A stretch of DNA of 64,000 nt from Cryptosporidium bovis (lineage: Eukaryota > Apicomplexa > Conoidasida > Eucoccidiorida > Cryptosporidiidae): the NCBI GenBank assembly GCA_009768925.2, contig VHIT02000053.1:124001-188000 (forward strand), read 5' to 3'. Both the position numbers and the translations under genes were made by a program. Below are positions 56,153-64,000 of the stretch, one piece after another. Each line of letters starts with the position of its first letter. The first letter of the stretch is position 1. Below the pieces are notes generated by a model. It was given only the letters and a program-made list of their open reading frames with translations, searched no databases and had not been told where the DNA came from.

Positions 56153-59100
56153 ATGAGTTTCGGATTATTTGATACAAGAAAGATAACTTTATTACCTGTA
56201 ATACTTTGGCATTTAGTTTCACTATATGGAAAATGTGGTATAAATAGTTATATTGGTTTGAAAGAATTAAACTTTATATCCTTTATTGAACTAGGTTCAA
56301 TTATATCTGAAAATATAAATAATGAACCTTTACTATTTACAAATGAACAGGTATTGTCTGTGATGTCTAACTATCCAACTCAAACAAGATCAAAAAAATT
56401 TAAATTTGAAGGTAATTTAATTGATCCAGTATCCGGATCAGTTGAAAATAGACTAAGTTACCTTGAATTACTAAATTTTTCTAAAGAGAATGAGAGCAGC
56501 TTAGTAAGTCAAGTGCCAAAGGGAAAAGAACTCGCACAACTAATGCCAGTGGAATTGTTTTGTACACATCTAAGTCAACTAATAAAGTGTTTGATTAGGG
56601 AATTTGTGCCCAACTCTCGTTCTGATAATCGCTTATATTTTGTATCTCCTTCAAATCTAACTTGGCTAGTATACAAAGGATCTCATGGAAAGGTGGTTGT
56701 TGGTTACTTAACTAGTCCGTCTTCAGAGATAAGATACGATAATGAAAACATTGATGATGATGAATACCACTCGAATGTGAGCTCTGAAAGATACACTCCA
56801 TGTGAAAGAGATTTTCTTCACGTTAATTTAAGAGATGTTTTAAGAATTGACACAAGTTCAGAATTCTATAAACGCTTTAAGCCACAACATTCAGGAAATA
56901 TGTCAAATATAAGAATTTACTTCCATGGAAATAGTGTTTATTGTCCCGGGTGGTTGGAAGAGGGTACAACGGCTCAGGTAGTGGTTAAAGGCGAAGTTAG
57001 ACTAAACAGTAATAGAAACGATATGTTTTGGACAAAGGAAAGGGAATATACTTTTTTTCTCTCGTCCTCAGAAATTTGGAGGTCTAGAGATCATAGATAC
57101 TTAAATTTTATTCCAGGTATTTTTTCTATTTATCACATCACAAATAACGAAAATGGTAATATTAATAATAAAAATCTGAAAGGTAAATATGCATCAAATA
57201 TGGATATAAATAATTTGTCATCTAAACATTTGATTGAGGATATTAAAAATAAGGATGGCAATTTATCTGAATTTATGATTATGGAATACACTAAAGGGAT
57301 GAGATTTTTCGAGCTGATAAGACGCTTAAAATCTGTATCTGCAGTTTACTTTTACAACTCAACCAAAGATTGGCAAGGATGGTTCAAAAATGCTCTTTAT
57401 TTGTTTTATTTATCTCTTTATATTGTATCAACATTTTCAACCACGGGAAGATATTTATATTTGCATTGTGACTTTCATGGCAATAACATTATTGTTCATA
57501 ATGTCCCAAGCAATACCTTATCAAGGATACTATTTACTAACATGCAGAAAATAGTCAAAATCGAAAAGATTAAACTCATTGATTTAATGTTTATTTGGAC
57601 ACCAAAGGAAGTAGGTGATAGAAACAAATCAAATCCATGCACAGAAAATCATGAAGTGGCAATTTCTGATATTGAATGTTTAAACTCCCTTGTATTGGGA
57701 CGCTTATTTTTATGGGATAATTTTCCGTTTGACTCGACGCCAGAGAAAACTAATAGTTATTTGGAAATTTACAGAAAGTCAAAGGATTTTTTTGACTTTA
57801 TTTATAACATTCCAGAATGGAGACGCATTTCAAGTTATTTTGTTGGTGGAGGCCCAGAATGGTTTCAACAATGGAAGAGTATCGGAAAAAGCAACAAGAA
57901 AGCATCTATTAACACATTTAATGAACAATTTGAAGGCGTTATGGTCGTTTGTGATTATTTAAACAAATTTATGAGCTTAAATGGAATTTACCAAGAGCCG
58001 TGCTTTTCTTTTGAGTCTTATTTAAGAGGCTACAATCTTCTAAGTTACAGAATAATGCGTATTGGTAGTTGTATTAAGAGAAATATTGGTTTTTTCTTCA
58101 ACAACTTGTATAATTTTAAAAATGAAAGAGTTTCGAGTAAAGTCGAGGTTTCATATTGGGAACTTTCTAGGTTAACATTAATATTATATTGGAATATCTT
58201 GGCAACTAATATGAGGACCTGTCTTCCTCCTTCAAAAACAAAATATCGGGAAGACGATTATTTAGAAGATAGCAGCTATAAATTTGAGTTTTCTTCAAAA
58301 CTTAAAGGTGTTGATGTGAGACTAATTACTTTCTTGGAAAGAAATCATTGTGATATTATTTTTACATGTTTAAATGACGAGGACAATTCGTTTAAAGGAA
58401 AATACGAAAAACTCTACAAGGTTAACAAAGAAATTAATGGTTTTAAATTTACTGGAATTTATGGAACTTCCTCATTGAGAACAACATTTTCAACATTCAT
58501 TAATGATATTAAACAAAATAACAACTATAACAACTCCCTCAGACGTGGTTTAAGAAACTTAAGACTTGAAACTATTTTAACCTTAAATGGTAAAATTGGT
58601 TCTGCCATTAGTGACAAGTCTCCCACTCTTATTCAAACTCAAAAAGCATTTGAATATGAAGAATTTCTCTTAGATAGGTGGATTTACAATCTTTACCACC
58701 AATACTCATTTTCCCCCTCCTTTGTTCTTGCTGGAATAAGATATTCATTTAGATTCGAACCAACTCTCAGTGGTAAATCTGGGAAAATCATTGGCATATT
58801 GGAACAAATTAAAAGGGCTGCTCTTATGAATGGTTTTATCGATTACGTTGATGAAAATCCATCAAGTACAACTTTTGACAATGAAAAAGATATTTCAGAA
58901 GCTGAGCTTGTTTATTCTTGTAACATGTTTTACCTTACATACTATGAAATTGCCATTGAGTATTATTTTAAAAAAGATGAAAATTGTTTCAAGGTTCTTG
59001 AAAATATTGGTTCAAATGCAAATTATGCAAAGTTTAAGAAACATCAAGGATACCAAAAATATCACAAAGGAATAAGAGATATTTTTTTCACCGAAAATGG

Positions 59101-59254
59101 TGACCAAGAACTTATGATAATCGATAAAAGTAACATTTGTACTTATAATTACATTGATATTGATTCAAATAATACTCCAAATTCTGAATTTATTTTCCAA
59201 GGATTCTGTGAAATTCTATTAAAACCTTTAAAGAATATTAAAATGTTATTATAA
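56153..59254 (+). CDS. Secreted haspin-like protein kinase, paralogue A
   Basis: The product has 1033 residues with a likely signal peptide (ITLLPVILWHLVSLYGKCG, about residues 10-29). Kinase-like motifs occur in order: a glycine-type loop WLVYKGSHGKVVVGYL (about residue 171), a VVVK lysine (about 276), the hinge-like MIMEYTKGMRF, the catalytic loop YLHCDFHGNNIIV (about 437-449) with Asp and Asn, and KIKLIDLMFIW (about 473) in the DFG position. HxDxHxxN with IDLxF resembles haspin (HRDLHxGN and IIDYT) and phosphotransferases more than typical kinases. After it come charged, helical regions. It has a convergent partner, paralogue B, with the same motifs. Key residues are mostly kept, so activity is possible. 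The fold call is by motifs only; a signal peptide would make this an exported kinase. Confidence 0.72.
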   Translation: MSFGLFDTRKITLLPVILWHLVSLYGKCGINSYIGLKELNFISFIELGSIISENINNEPLLFTNEQVLSVMSNYPTQTRSKKFKFEGNLIDPVSGSVENRLSYLELLNFSKENESSLVSQVPKGKELAQLMPVELFCTHLSQLIKCLIREFVPNSRSDNRLYFVSPSNLTWLVYKGSHGKVVVGYLTSPSSEIRYDNENIDDDEYHSNVSSERYTPCERDFLHVNLRDVLRIDTSSEFYKRFKPQHSGNMSNIRIYFHGNSVYCPGWLEEGTTAQVVVKGEVRLNSNRNDMFWTKEREYTFFLSSSEIWRSRDHRYLNFIPGIFSIYHITNNENGNINNKNLKGKYASNMDINNLSSKHLIEDIKNKDGNLSEFMIMEYTKGMRFFELIRRLKSVSAVYFYNSTKDWQGWFKNALYLFYLSLYIVSTFSTTGRYLYLHCDFHGNNIIVHNVPSNTLSRILFTNMQKIVKIEKIKLIDLMFIWTPKEVGDRNKSNPCTENHEVAISDIECLNSLVLGRLFLWDNFPFDSTPEKTNSYLEIYRKSKDFFDFIYNIPEWRRISSYFVGGGPEWFQQWKSIGKSNKKASINTFNEQFEGVMVVCDYLNKFMSLNGIYQEPCFSFESYLRGYNLLSYRIMRIGSCIKRNIGFFFNNLYNFKNERVSSKVEVSYWELSRLTLILYWNILATNMRTCLPPSKTKYREDDYLEDSSYKFEFSSKLKGVDVRLITFLERNHCDIIFTCLNDEDNSFKGKYEKLYKVNKEINGFKFTGIYGTSSLRTTFSTFINDIKQNNNYNNSLRRGLRNLRLETILTLNGKIGSAISDKSPTLIQTQKAFEYEEFLLDRWIYNLYHQYSFSPSFVLAGIRYSFRFEPTLSGKSGKIIGILEQIKRAALMNGFIDYVDENPSSTTFDNEKDISEAELVYSCNMFYLTYYEIAIEYYFKKDENCFKVLENIGSNANYAKFKKHQGYQKYHKGIRDIFFTENGDQELMIIDKSNICTYNYIDIDSNNTPNSEFIFQGFCEILLKPLKNIKMLL

Positions 59255-59675
59255 CAAGAAATTTATTATTAGAGTTTTTTCCGATGTTAGAAAAGAATAT
59301 ATATTTTAAAATATTCTTCATTATTCATTTTATCGATTTTCATATCTTAGCCATCCAAATAATTAAGTCATTTATTTATCTCATTATCTTTCTAAATATT
59401 CCCTCTCTTCACTGTGTAAAGGACATGTCTATTTTCGAACATATAATTCAGCAATACTACCTTTGTGTCTAAAAAAAGCCCGATTTCGCTGTCATCTACC
59501 TCGTCAATCCAAGTGTCTCATCCGAGTTTTCGGCAACAACAAGAAAGTAGCATTATTTAAGATACATCGGAGAACAAGAAAAACAAATACAAAAAAGTAA
59601 CCATGAAATTCCGCTAGAGTGGATTAAAAATACATCTATTTGCATGCATGCATGCATGTATTAAAAATATACAAA
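59255..59675. other. Short region between convergent kinase-like genes
   Basis: It holds two 3' UTRs. A run of four overlapping TGCATG-type units, TTTGCATGCATGCATGCATG, lies at about 59639-59658 next to the stop of the minus-strand gene. A 62-codon frame at 59284-59472 has an ATG but no features. Confidence 0.45.
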
Positions 59676-62507
59676 CTAAAGTCTTAAGTAAACAAACTTC
59701 AATATATTTGAACAGATTTTGTTTTCAAGTTCAAATGAAACATCGCTTTTATAACCCATAATATTATATTTTCCAATGGCACTTGTGCAACCAGACAGGA
59801 AAAGTTTTTGATTTAAATAAAGATTTTCAAGGATTCCGGAAACGGAAACAACTCCCCTAAGAAATTCTTTTGAAGATTCACTATATCCACCAAATTCAGT
59901 ATTTCGAAGAGAAGGAAATTCTTCAATTAATGAATAAAATAACTTTGAATTTATTGTATCTATTCCAGTACTATCATTACTTTGGCTATTTTTTTTGTTA
60001 TAAATTGCGACTTCTTTTTCATATTGGTAAATGAGTAAGATAGAAAACGAAAAGTGAATTCCAGAAGTTGTACGATTAATAAGTTCTTTTGAGATTTTAA
60101 TAAAGTATTTATCATCATTCTCTGAATGAATAGTCCAATCCTGAATATACTTGGGAAATGACTTTGAAACCATAGAGTATTTGTTGAAACATGGTTCTTG
60201 AAAATGCAATGATGATCCATACAAATTTTCTTTGTTATTTTTGCATTTTTTAAAGTAGGAACACATTCCTTTACTTTCAGAAATTATCCAATTAGGTGGA
60301 AGACCTTCAAGTGAAACCAATTCCGATGCAAAATAATTAACAAGACTTTCGGTAGTAAGTTGAAAATAAGTTTTATTTTCTTTATTCACCAGCCGATATA
60401 ATTTAATTAAACAATTAGAAAACGAGAAAATTTCGTATGGGATATAGAATACATTTCTCATATAAATAAATAAAGATATTGGATTTTCAAAGTATGTTTC
60501 TATGTTGGAAAACGACTCATTAATGGAAATTTCTGGACTTCTCTGAGAAATGTCAGAGCGTATATAATCAAGAGTCTCCAGAAAATAAGAGCCAAAATTG
60601 ATTGTGGATTCATATTTCTCATCAAAATTAACTTGGTTATTTAACTCCCAATTTTCCCACCAAAACCCTGATTCGCCCTTAAACTTTGGTCTAAAGTTAT
60701 CAAAGGATTCGTTGCTCTCAATTCGTTTAATCAAAATACTTAAAGGATTTACTCTGGATGAAGAAATTGAGTGTTCGTCAAAGATTTTATCAATTCTAAA
60801 ACTAAGTTCGTAAGTAAATATCGTCCAATTGTCAAGATCTGGTATGGAAACATCGTTGTAAGTATAACAAAAATTACCTTCTCTCCTTGATTTTAAATTG
60901 TAACTGGTAACAAAGGTTAAATCTATTATTTTCATTTTTTCTACATCCGAATTAATTATTTCTTTGATGATCTTTTCCTTAATTATGGAATTTCGGTTTA
61001 GAATTTCAGTTTCTGCATCATCACTGGCATCAAAAACATCTATGGGGACTTCGTCATTAGAAGGAACGGAAAAGTTATTTTCACTGTTTTTTGATTGCCA
61101 ATTTCCAGAAAGAAAAATAACATTATTTGAGTGAAGGTCACAATGTTGGTAAATAAATTTTCCTGAAAATGTAAACAACACCATTGTTTGAAAGAACAAG
61201 TAAATCAATTTAATTATTGAAACGCTCCAAATATATTCATTAAGAATTGACGATTTTGTCCAATCAATAACATCTTTTCTAAGCAAATAATTTGATATAT
61301 CGGTTACACTTGGACCCAAAAATCTTTCCATAAGCAGAAAAGAGGACCAGTACTTACCTTGTATATTCCAGGGGTAGTTGGCCTCAAATACATTTGGATA
61401 AAACATTTGATTTTCAGGATAATTTTGGGAAAAATGTGAAGACTGGTTATTATGTTCATTAAATACTTTTCTATTGGATATCTTATTACTTCTAAATCTC
61501 TTCAATTTCTTATTGGATTTTTTAAGGGAAGAAATATAAACTTGTTTTGGGGTAAAGTTAAGATGAACATCATTCCCATTATTATAATTACCGTAAATCC
61601 AAGTCTCTTTTTCAAGCCATTTAAGATTGAAAATTTCCCTTTCCCATATTTCAAAGTATTCTTTGTTGAAGGAGGATCTAAAGACCTTTACACATACACC
61701 ATATTTTTTGTTTGTATTTAATTTTTTATATTCAATATTATTCCCAAATGAAGGTACAAAAGCGGAAAATTCTAAATCTGATGAAGACAATTTATATGTA
61801 CTAAGAAGAAATGAATTCATATTGCCGTTAAATTTTGGGAATAATTGCTTGTCCCCTCCAATGAGTTCACCACAAATAACATTACCATAAGCACCATTTT
61901 GCACGCTCCAAACAAAACCATCTTTTTGGTTTACCCATGGAAAACTATTCACTTTGAAATCAACCTCAGAATACGTATTATTTGAAACCGGATCTTTTTT
62001 GTGAAACAAAGAAAACGTCTTGACGTTTGGATCTTGAAAAATATCGCATAAAAGTATCGAGGAAAGATATGAACAAATTGTATAAAGTTGGATATAAGAA
62101 TCAAATTTATCTATTCTCTTTGGAAAAGTATTGAGGTTGTTGTAAAGTTTTAATTCATTTCTGAAAGTTTGCTTAATGAGCTCAAATCTTTCTTTTCCCA
62201 GTAATAATTTAATTAAAACATTATCTTCGACATCAACCAATTTACTAGAATCAATTGAGAAGCGGTTGTTTGAAGTGGAGTTATTTTCGTTTGTGACTTC
62301 AGCCACATTAACATGCTCATTCAAATTGTTATTCAAAGCTTCTGTTTTTTCTCCATTAATTAAAGATGTGTCATCGGCAATACAACCATAATCAGACGAA
62401 ATAAATAACACAAGTATCACGACAGTAAAATAAAATTTTTGAAATAAATTCGTTGTTTTGATCCTATACAGATCAAAATATTCACACTCAATATTGGTTG
62501 AAAACAT
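59676..62507 (-). CDS. Secreted haspin-like protein kinase, paralogue B
   Basis: The product has 943 residues. A hydrophobic segment at residues about 26-40 (FYFTVVILVLFISSDYGC) preceded by basic residues acts as signal peptide or anchor. Motifs match paralogue A: glycine-type loop SVQNGAYGNVICGEL (about residue 200), VCVK lysine (about 268) with a following IWEREIFNL helix (Glu), SFLLMERFLG hinge, catalytic loop IYQHCDLHSNNVIF (about 454) and MKIIDLTFVTSY (about 526). Then NFCYTYNDVSIPDLDNWTIF echoes the haspin FCDVSMDEDL region. Between the catalytic loop and IDLTF there is a roughly 70-residue insert, larger than in paralogue A. The gene is tail-to-tail with A. Lys, Glu, Asp, Asn and Asp are kept. 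Function and substrate are unknown. Confidence 0.72.
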   Translation of the reverse strand: MFSTNIECEYFDLYRIKTTNLFQKFYFTVVILVLFISSDYGCIADDTSLINGEKTEALNNNLNEHVNVAEVTNENNSTSNNRFSIDSSKLVDVEDNVLIKLLLGKERFELIKQTFRNELKLYNNLNTFPKRIDKFDSYIQLYTICSYLSSILLCDIFQDPNVKTFSLFHKKDPVSNNTYSEVDFKVNSFPWVNQKDGFVWSVQNGAYGNVICGELIGGDKQLFPKFNGNMNSFLLSTYKLSSSDLEFSAFVPSFGNNIEYKKLNTNKKYGVCVKVFRSSFNKEYFEIWEREIFNLKWLEKETWIYGNYNNGNDVHLNFTPKQVYISSLKKSNKKLKRFRSNKISNRKVFNEHNNQSSHFSQNYPENQMFYPNVFEANYPWNIQGKYWSSFLLMERFLGPSVTDISNYLLRKDVIDWTKSSILNEYIWSVSIIKLIYLFFQTMVLFTFSGKFIYQHCDLHSNNVIFLSGNWQSKNSENNFSVPSNDEVPIDVFDASDDAETEILNRNSIIKEKIIKEIINSDVEKMKIIDLTFVTSYNLKSRREGNFCYTYNDVSIPDLDNWTIFTYELSFRIDKIFDEHSISSSRVNPLSILIKRIESNESFDNFRPKFKGESGFWWENWELNNQVNFDEKYESTINFGSYFLETLDYIRSDISQRSPEISINESFSNIETYFENPISLFIYMRNVFYIPYEIFSFSNCLIKLYRLVNKENKTYFQLTTESLVNYFASELVSLEGLPPNWIISESKGMCSYFKKCKNNKENLYGSSLHFQEPCFNKYSMVSKSFPKYIQDWTIHSENDDKYFIKISKELINRTTSGIHFSFSILLIYQYEKEVAIYNKKNSQSNDSTGIDTINSKLFYSLIEEFPSLRNTEFGGYSESSKEFLRGVVSVSGILENLYLNQKLFLSGCTSAIGKYNIMGYKSDVSFELENKICSNILKFVYLRL

Positions 62508-62728
62508 TAAAATAAAAATTGCATATTCATTTAGTTGCTACTCGCTGGTTAATATCTTGCGTCTACCATAATTCTGGAGTCCAGAAATGAACAAACATTC
62601 GGAAAAGATTTGTGGTATTACTATCAAATTCCCAGAAACCACAATTATTTTGGAGAAAAACAAATCTGTGGAAGAATAAATTGTAATCCTGACAAATACT
62701 AGTATCGAATTGCAAATATATATACTCG

Positions 62729-62770
62729 TTAATAACTACCGCCTAATTATTTTGTGGCGGTAGTTATTAA
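62729..62770. repeat. Perfect inverted repeat, 15-base arms, 12-base loop
   Basis: TTAATAACTACCGCC (62729-62743) and GGCGGTAGTTATTAA (62756-62770) are exact reverse complements with loop TAATTATTTTGT. This is the longest perfect hairpin I found in the window. It lies about 220 bases from the kinase gene's start and 760 bases from the right-edge gene. It could be a dimer binding site, a hairpin in a transcript, or a scar of a small element. Confidence 0.8.
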
Positions 62771-63254
62771 GTAATGCAAATAAACTTAAAGAAGAAAAAA
62801 ATAACATAAACAATTGAGGATAAGAGTAAGAATATACACAACATTTACTTGTTCATGACTTTAAAGGTAGCTGAAACTGCATGTTATTTATTTCACATAG
62901 TGTATGAGTTTGCACAACCGATTTCGAGCGGGTGTGCTGGTGTAGTGGAAAATGCAGTCACCTTTCCCATGGGCATAAGTTAGAATTGAAGATGAATGGT
63001 ACACAAAAATTCATTCATTAGTGAATATTGTGCCTTTATATTAGTTTTATTCTTTTTTACTTTGAATTCAACAGAAAAAAGGTGATTAGAAGAAAGATGC
63101 GGGTATTTTTTGGACAGTGTATAAAAGAGCTCCTATGGATCTATAAATTGGACATGGAAAAAAGGGAACAAATGGGATAAGGAATTAATAAAAATAAGAG
63201 AAATAGATGTAATTTTTTTTTTAATAAAATACATAATTAATAGTTGAAACTCGA

Positions 63255-63349
63255 GTGTATATATACATATGTATAAATACATGTATATGTACATGTATAT
63301 ATATACATATATGTATATGTGTATACATATATGTACATGTAGATATGTG
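63255..63349. repeat. Alternating purine/pyrimidine TA/CA-rich repeat
   Basis: Imperfect units of TATACATATGTA and ACATGTATAT run for about 95 bases, giving almost strictly alternating purines and pyrimidines. On the minus strand they produce a long but meaningless Ile/Tyr-rich open frame. It may be a microsatellite useful for typing. Confidence 0.7.
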
Positions 63350-63527
63350 AATAAAAGGGAAAAAATAAGGTACATCTAACTCAGTGGTATTTTATTATTC
63401 AAATGGACATCTGAGAGGCACTCAATAGGGAGTTACGAAGTTGTTCGAGACAAAGAGTGATCAATAAAATCTGGAAATCGTGAGAACAAAGGAGAGAAAT
63501 AGCATTTAAGTGTGATATCATTAAAAA

Positions 63528-64000
63528 ATGTCGAGATTTTGCTTATTAATTTTCATTATACTGTATCAATTAATGATTTTGGAATGGGGGGTAGACGGAT
63601 TAAAGGTGAAAACTAATATAAATGACAGAGGTAGACCTACACAGAGAGGAAGAGCGAATCAAAGACCCGGTAACCAGAGATCTTTGAGTCCAAGATCTGT
63701 TGAAAGAAACAGAAAAAAAAGGTCAGGTGTAAAAACATATCAAAATTATGGTTTAAGTTCTTCTATTTTGGATGGGACAGATAGTTCGTTTATTGAAGGT
63801 GATGAAACAGTAGGTGAAATGATTAATAATCAAAATTTAATTACTGTGGCTCCAGTTAAACCAAAATTGAAGCCAATACATGGAAAATTACAGGAGGAAT
63901 CAATAAGAGAAAGAACACAGGTTTTGCAAAAGGTGATAACAAGTACTGGTAAGATATCGCAGAAAATAAGATCCATATCGCCTAGAAGAATAAGCGTGGT
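63528..64000 (+). CDS. 5' part of a secreted basic protein (partial)
   Basis: The frame opens at ATG 63528 and stays open to the right edge (157 codons), so the 3' end lies outside. Residues 1-23 make a signal peptide (FCLLIFIILYQLMILEWG). The mature start is very basic, with Arg/Gly/Gln-rich motifs (RGRPTQRGRANQRPGNQRSL, then ERNRKKRSGVKTY); RKKR is a furin-like processing site candidate. A mixed acidic part follows (SFIEGDETVGEMINNQNLIT), then another basic helical part (KPIHGKLQEESIRERTQVLQ). No family is recognised. Probably a lineage-specific exported protein. Confidence 0.8.
   Translation, partial: MSRFCLLIFIILYQLMILEWGVDGLKVKTNINDRGRPTQRGRANQRPGNQRSLSPRSVERNRKKRSGVKTYQNYGLSSSILDGTDSSFIEGDETVGEMINNQNLITVAPVKPKLKPIHGKLQEESIRERTQVLQKVITSTGKISQKIRSISPRRISV

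Larger units (their letters stand above)
62508..63527. promoter_or_regulatory. Divergent promoter region with hairpin and TA-rich repeat
   Basis: About 1 kb between the kinase gene (minus) and the right-edge secreted gene (plus). It contains a perfect 15-bp hairpin (62729-62770) and a purine/pyrimidine alternating repeat (63255-63349), listed separately. No gene is seen. Confidence 0.5.

Noticed and set aside
63133-63375. 80-codon minus-strand frame, Ile/Tyr/His-rich
   Set aside because: It is the translation of the alternating TA/CA repeat at 63255-63349 and has no other support.
1-64000. Transposon, integrated virus or CRISPR array
   Set aside because: I saw no transposase, reverse transcriptase, capsid-type gene, long terminal repeat or regularly spaced repeats.

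Overview
The window looks like nuclear DNA of an apicomplexan, most likely a Cryptosporidium species (inference). It is AT-rich. Most genes are single-exon and packed on both strands with no operon logic. The few introns I can place are short (61-70 nt, one of 230 nt). Proteins carry long asparagine and serine runs, there is an ApiAP2-type factor, promoters are sprinkled with TGCATG motifs and with GGCGCC/E2F-like motifs, and many large proteins with signal peptides match no family I know. I cannot name species or chromosome. I see no tRNA, rRNA, CRISPR array, transposon or virus.

Layout. 0-6 kb: the 5' part of a membrane-anchored protein (minus strand, cut by the window edge), then the head-to-head chaperonin genes CCT7 (-) and CCT3 (+). 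6.5-18.4 kb: two tandem, related giant ankyrin/multi-spanning membrane proteins with signal peptides. 19-28.5 kb: an ApiAP2 factor, TFIIE-alpha, the rRNA methyltransferase RRP8, an unknown protein and a small coiled-coil protein. 28.5-42 kb: eIF3c, signal peptidase subunit SPC12 (probably spliced), a small candidate two-exon gene, a secreted low-complexity protein, a GC-rich island with a tiny spliced gene, the MTQ2/HEMK2 methyltransferase, the three-exon chromatin protein BCNT/SWC5 and the two-exon V-ATPase subunit e. 42-51 kb: a TPR protein with degenerate PRMT9-like modules, an MPS1/TTK kinase and an Asn-rich protein. 51-64 kb: mostly exported or acylated proteins: a secreted coiled-coil protein, an N-myristoylated Pro/Ala-repeat protein, a tail-to-tail pair of secreted haspin-like kinase paralogues and the start of another secreted basic protein.

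Two themes emerge. Housekeeping genes cover protein folding (CCT), transcription (TFIIE, AP2, BCNT), ribosome and translation (RRP8, eIF3c, MTQ2), secretion (SPC12), acidification (V-ATPase e) and mitosis (TTK). Between them lie lineage-specific secreted or membrane families, often as adjacent paralogues. The most interesting are the signal-peptide ankyrin channel-like pair and the secreted haspin-like kinase pair. Three spliced genes (BCNT, V-ATPase e, SPC12) become clear only when introns are modelled by hand, and a fourth, a very small one, is possible.
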